Source: an uncultured Moraxellaceae bacterium
Lineage (GTDB): Bacteria; Pseudomonadota; Gammaproteobacteria; Pseudomonadales; Moraxellaceae
Length of the DNA: 6,689 nucleotides
Direction: 5' to 3'
Assembly: GCA_937952925.1 (NCBI GenBank)
Contig: CALFYA010000211.1
Location: 1 to 6,689 of the forward strand
Positions within the stretch are counted from its first letter, which is position 1; each line of letters begins with the position of its first letter. Below the pieces are notes generated by a model that saw only the letters and a list, made by a program, of their open reading frames with translations, was not told where the DNA came from and did no database searches. Below are positions 5,233 through 6,689 of the stretch, piece by piece. Position numbers and translations under genes: made by a program.

Positions 5233-6689
5233 TCGGGCAACTCAATTTGTTTGAGGTGGCGAGTCAAGTGCTGACGCAGCACATCGTGAGTCAAGCCGTT
5301 TTTGGCGACGACATACAAGCAAATCGGTTTTTGGTTTTGTTGTTCGTCTTGCACCGCCACACATTCAACCACATCTTGATGCGTGGTGGCGACCGACTCC
5401 ACTTCTTTGGGAAACACCATTTGGTTTTGTACCCAAAACACGTCTTTGTGCCGTTCAAGCATGGTCAGATAGCCATCGCTCGACAGCGAGACAATATCGC
5501 CGGTGCGTAACCAACCATCCGGCATCATCACTTCAGCAGTTGCCCCTGCATGTTGCCAATAACCGCGCATCACCTGTGGGCCACGCACCCAAAGCTCACC
5601 TGCCGCATCAAACCCCACCGACAGGCCACTCAGCGGAGCAATCACGCGCACTTCGGTATTGACCACCAGCTGGCCGACTGTCCCAATCCGCAAATGATCC
5701 GGTGAATTGGTGGTAATCAGTGGCGAGGTTTCGCTCATGCCATAGCCTTCGCACAGATAATGCCCAGTCCGCTCAAACCAATGTTGCTGCAAAATCCGGC
5801 TGGTTGGACTGCCACCACACAAAAACAAATCGAGCCGTGGAATGGCATGAAAATCCAAATCAGTACGCAACAGCTGATCGTACATCATCGGCACACCAAG
5901 CATGGCATGCACATCATCGGCGAGTAATCGCTCTGGGGCTTTGAGTAATTCGGGAATACTCGTCAACAACACATGGCAGCGACTTGCCAACATCATCAGC
6001 ACAAAGCTTAAGCCCAGCACATGCTGCAACGAAATCGGACACAACATGCGCTCGCCATCATTGAGATGCGCCCCAAACTGATAACGGCTCTGCTGAAAAT
6101 TCGCCATCAAATTGGCATGGGTCAGTGCCGCGCCTTTGGGACGACCCGTGGTGCCGCTGGTGTACAGGGTGTAGCTGGGGTGCGTGGACTCCACCCATTC
6201 GCAAGGCACCATGGCGTCCATATGTAGCTTGCGGGCCAGGGCGTAGTCCACATCTCGGGGGGTGATCATGTCGGCAGGCGCCAGCCCGCGGTTGACCAGC
6301 ACCACATGCGACACCTTGTGCGTGGACAGCTTGAGTGCTTCGTCCAGCAAGGGCTTGTAGGGGATGACCTTGCCGCCGCGCATGCCCGCATCAGCGGTCA
6401 CGATCACGGTGGGGCAGGCATCATCGATGCGGCTGGCCAGTGCCTGAGAGGCAAAGCCGCCAAACACGACGCAGTGGATGGCCCCGATGCGCACGGTCGC
6501 CAGCATGGCGATCACGGCTTGCGGAATCATCGGCATATAGATCAAGACACGGTCACCCTTGCTGACGCCCATGCTTTGCAGCACGGCGGCCATGCGTTGC
6601 ACCTCGACGTGCAACTGACCAAAGCTGAGAACTTGTTCTTTGCCGGTTTCTGTTGAGACGTGGATCAGGGCTGGCTGATCAGGGCGAGC
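5046..6689 (-). CDS. Chimeric AMP-forming acyl-CoA synthetase (PrpE-like front, FadD-like back), 5' end outside the window
   Basis: An ATP-dependent acyl-CoA ligase of the adenylate-forming superfamily; 547 residues are visible and the frame is open to the window edge, so the true start lies beyond 6689 (about 60 residues missing by comparison with PrpE). Visible residues 1-175 match propionyl-CoA synthetase: ARPDQPALIHVSTETG, GDRVLIYMPMIPQAV, IGAIHCVVFGGFAS and RGGKVIPYKPLLDEAL. After YTSGTTGRPKG (176-186) a PrpE would continue QRDxGGYAVAL, but here AALTHANLMANFQQ follows, as in FadD. The rest is FadD-like: YGMSET (316-321), GPQVMRGYW, GWLRTGD (392-398) and PRNPMGKLLRR with catalytic Lys501. 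The ATP and lysine motifs are intact, but acyl specificity cannot be predicted. The loop after ERHKD reads VFWVQNQMVFPKEVE, unlike the usual Gly/Asn-containing form. The C-terminus runs about 46 residues past the lysine and overlaps rluE. GC content drops from about 64% to 50% at the switch. Confidence 0.85.
   Translation of the reverse strand, partial: ARPDQPALIHVSTETGKEQVLSFGQLHVEVQRMAAVLQSMGVSKGDRVLIYMPMIPQAVIAMLATVRIGAIHCVVFGGFASQALASRIDDACPTVIVTADAGMRGGKVIPYKPLLDEALKLSTHKVSHVVLVNRGLAPADMITPRDVDYALARKLHMDAMVPCEWVESTHPSYTLYTSGTTGRPKGAALTHANLMANFQQSRYQFGAHLNDGERMLCPISLQHVLGLSFVLMMLASRCHVLLTSIPELLKAPERLLADDVHAMLGVPMMYDQLLRTDLDFHAIPRLDLFLCGGSPTSRILQQHWFERTGHYLCEGYGMSETSPLITTNSPDHLRIGTVGQLVVNTEVRVIAPLSGLSVGFDAAGELWVRGPQVMRGYWQHAGATAEVMMPDGWLRTGDIVSLSSDGYLTMLERHKDVFWVQNQMVFPKEVESVATTHQDVVECVAVQDEQQNQKPICLYVVAKNGLTHDVLRQHLTRHLKQIELPDQIVFVDRLPRNPMGKLLRRFWRDRPSLVSRAADAVRSRPERSSRRVRTDADAVLPKDTEDT
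6128..6165 (-). other. Probable recombination or assembly junction within the synthetase gene
   Basis: These bases encode YTSGTTGRPKG and its flanks. Family identity (PrpE to FadD), base composition and codon choice all change here. Hand counts give 229 of 360 G+C for 6181-6540 and 181 of 360 for 5761-6120. Codons on the 5' side end mostly in G or C (ctg, gcc, atc, cgc); those on the 3' side use many ttg, ttt, gat and att. The stretch is the most conserved DNA shared by the two families, so it is a natural crossover site and equally a natural misassembly site. Confidence 0.65.

Noticed and set aside
4991..5254. Open frames around the rluE/synthetase overlap on both strands (also 4832-5245 minus)
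   Set aside because: They do not carry the RluE or synthetase motifs; the frames ending at 5232 (plus) and 5046 (minus) do.
6612..6614. TTG at 6614 as the synthetase start
   Set aside because: The frame continues to the window edge and the 25 upstream residues (RPDQPALIHVSTETG...) are typical PrpE sequence, so the start lies outside the window.

Overview
This looks like a gammaproteobacterial chromosome segment, probably Moraxellaceae or a close relative. The clues are an Escherichia coli-type NADP isocitrate dehydrogenase of 418 residues divergent from an RluE-type pseudouridine synthase, and a BLUF photoreceptor that resembles those of the Acinetobacter group. The assignment rests on family resemblance by eye, not on a search. 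No rRNA, tRNA, CRISPR array, insertion sequence or replication origin was seen.

Layout from left to right. (1) Positions 29-1156, minus strand: an intact FemAB-like/GNAT-fold protein of the DUF482 (COG3146) family. (2) Positions 1157-3026: an AT-rich stretch with a 304-bp upstream region (sigma70-like promoter, long inverted repeat), a BLUF blue-light sensor with a C-terminal membrane anchor, a good terminator, a palindrome, and a PaaX-like transcription regulator broken by a one-base frameshift. (3) Positions 3027-5232: icd (minus strand) and rluE (plus strand), divergent from a short shared intergenic region. A perfect 10-bp inverted repeat separates icd from the broken regulator. (4) Positions 5046-6689, minus strand: an AMP-forming acyl-CoA synthetase, cut at its 5' end by the window edge and overlapping rluE tail-to-tail by 187 bp.

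Two points deserve most attention. First, the synthetase is a chimera. Its first ~175 visible residues are propionyl-CoA synthetase (PrpE)-like and about 64% GC. From the YTSGTTGRPKG adenylate-binding motif onward it is FadD-like and about 50% GC. The switch falls inside the most conserved stretch of the superfamily, so it is either a natural recombination or an assembly join between two genomes near a contig end. Second, the BLUF gene begins in an 11-bp tandem repeat that duplicates the start codon. The first ATG is well placed behind AGGAG but encodes only MSDS-stop, and its TGA overlaps the true ATG (ATGA), so expression may depend on translational coupling or on repeat copy number.

Functionally, icd is TCA-cycle housekeeping, rluE is ribosome modification, and the synthetase activates acyl substrates. 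The BLUF/PaaX-like pair looks like an accessory regulatory insertion. A working link between those two is only inferred from adjacency.
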